Assembly (NCBI RefSeq): GCF_000934745.1
Contig: NZ_JYNO01000001.1
Coordinates: 992,001 to 1,056,000, forward strand
DNA: 64,000 nt
Origin: Desulfonatronum thioautotrophicum
GTDB lineage: Bacteria > Desulfobacterota > Desulfovibrionia > Desulfovibrionales > Desulfonatronaceae
Direction of reading: 5' to 3'
The notes under the pieces were generated by a model. It had not been told where the DNA came from and did no database searches. It saw only the letters and a list, made by a program, of their open reading frames with translations. Below are positions 63,520 to 64,000 of this stretch, piece by piece. Numbering within the stretch: the first letter of the stretch is position 1; each line of letters opens with the position of its first letter. Both the position numbers and the translations under genes were made by a program.

Positions 63520-64000
63520 ATGGCGGAGCCTACCTCGATTCCTCTCAACGCAGCGGGGCTGGCAATCGAAGGTGAATCCATGCGGATCATCGATGCCGAA
63601 GTTGCGTCGCCCCGCAAGTTTGCCGGCCCCGAGTGGACTGTAGTTCGACGGATGATCCACGCCAGTGCGGACTTTGAACTGCTGGATCTGGTCCATATCC
63701 ATCCTCGAGCTGTTGAGGCGGGCCGCAGTGCCCTCAGGCGAGGCTGTCCGGTGATCACGGACACCCGCATGGCCCTGGCGGGGCTTTCCACTAGGCTGTA
63801 CTCCCCGTTGGGATGTTCACTCCACTGCCTGATCGATGATCCACGAACCGTCACGCAGGCCCAATCCATGGGCAGTACGCGGGCTGCCGCGGCTGTGGAC
63901 GTTGCGGCGAGGGAGTACCCCGAAGCGGTTTGGCTCGTGGGCAACGCGCCGACAGCCCTGTTGCGGCTTCTGGAGCTGACGGATGGCGGGCAGATCGTCC
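63520..64000 (+). CDS. cbiC: Precorrin-8X/cobalt-precorrin-8 methylmutase, cut by the window edge
   Basis: Moves the C-11 methyl group to C-12 in corrin biosynthesis (CobH/CbiC). About 160 N-terminal residues are visible of roughly 210. IIDAEVASPRKFAGPEWTVV, RRMIHASADFELLDLVHIHP (with the conserved His) and VITDTRMALAGLS, plus TRAAAAVDVAA and LVGNAPTALLRLLEL, match the family. AAAGGA precedes the ATG, 2 nt after the cobB stop, so it is in the same operon. The C-terminus lies beyond the window. Confidence 0.93.
   Translation, partial: MAEPTSIPLNAAGLAIEGESMRIIDAEVASPRKFAGPEWTVVRRMIHASADFELLDLVHIHPRAVEAGRSALRRGCPVITDTRMALAGLSTRLYSPLGCSLHCLIDDPRTVTQAQSMGSTRAAAAVDVAAREYPEAVWLVGNAPTALLRLLELTDGGQIV

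Overview
This 64 kb window looks like a chromosomal segment of a sulfate-reducing Desulfobacterota (former Deltaproteobacteria), most likely of the Desulfovibrionales. The assignment is an inference from content: a free-standing desulforedoxin-type Fe(Cys)4 protein, the futalosine menaquinone enzyme MqnE, stand-alone IMP cyclohydrolase, HypA/HypB for hydrogenase maturation, HrcA/CIRCE heat-shock control, two-CW and PAS sensor kinases, and moderately GC-rich codon use. Almost everything is core chromosome. No rRNA, tRNA, CRISPR array, prophage or complete insertion sequence was seen.

Layout. 1-3.2 kb (minus): hrcA-grpE-dnaK, behind a TTGACA promoter and a CIRCE operator; dnaK runs off the left edge. 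3.5-13 kb (minus): a long co-directional run, CBS/ACT protein, livG, acyl-CoA synthetase, livH, livM, livK, livF, rfbB, rfbD. 13.3-14.3 kb (plus): hypA-hypB. 14.4-24.6 kb (mostly minus): a small unknown ORF, a CorC/HlyC-type membrane protein, desulforedoxin, a coiled-coil protein, glutaminase, a zinc-ribbon metallopeptidase, treZ, a PLDc_N membrane peptide between palindromic repeats, an AAA/DUF4143 ATPase beside a frameshifted relative, and a HAD phosphatase. 24.8-32.8 kb: slt (plus), then a ferredoxin, mqnE, sppA, rpsA and rimO (minus).

32.9-48.8 kb is rich in signalling and protein modification. It holds two PAS histidine kinases, a D,D-carboxypeptidase, an ABC-F ATPase, a MEMO/AmrB protein, a dual-specificity phosphatase fused to a YkgJ-type cysteine domain, and an overlapping ATP-grasp/phosphohistidine phosphotransferase that lacks a recognisable PEP-binding barrel. 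An MNT/HEPN pair and a PhnD-like lipoprotein, two-CW histidine kinase and receiver operon follow. 49.1-51.2 kb: groES-groEL behind a second CIRCE. 51.5-55.6 kb: a diguanylate cyclase, hflX overlapping IMP cyclohydrolase, and a TPR protein. 55.9-64 kb (plus): flgB-flgC-fliE-fliF-fliG-fliH-fliI, running directly into cobB and cbiC; cbiC is cut by the right edge.

The most interesting items are: (i) the overlapping ATP-grasp/phosphohistidine protein and CX5R phosphatase, a possible reversible phosphorylation module with unknown substrate; (ii) the PhnD-like lipoprotein, two-CW kinase and receiver operon with no transporter genes; (iii) hflX, whose conserved N-terminus leaves no ATG/GTG/TTG and points to an ATA start (or a sequence error) inside an ATAG overlap; (iv) nested inverted-repeat elements at 3255-3418 and 27093-27245; (v) paired AAAATAC...GTATTTT palindromes upstream of treZ.
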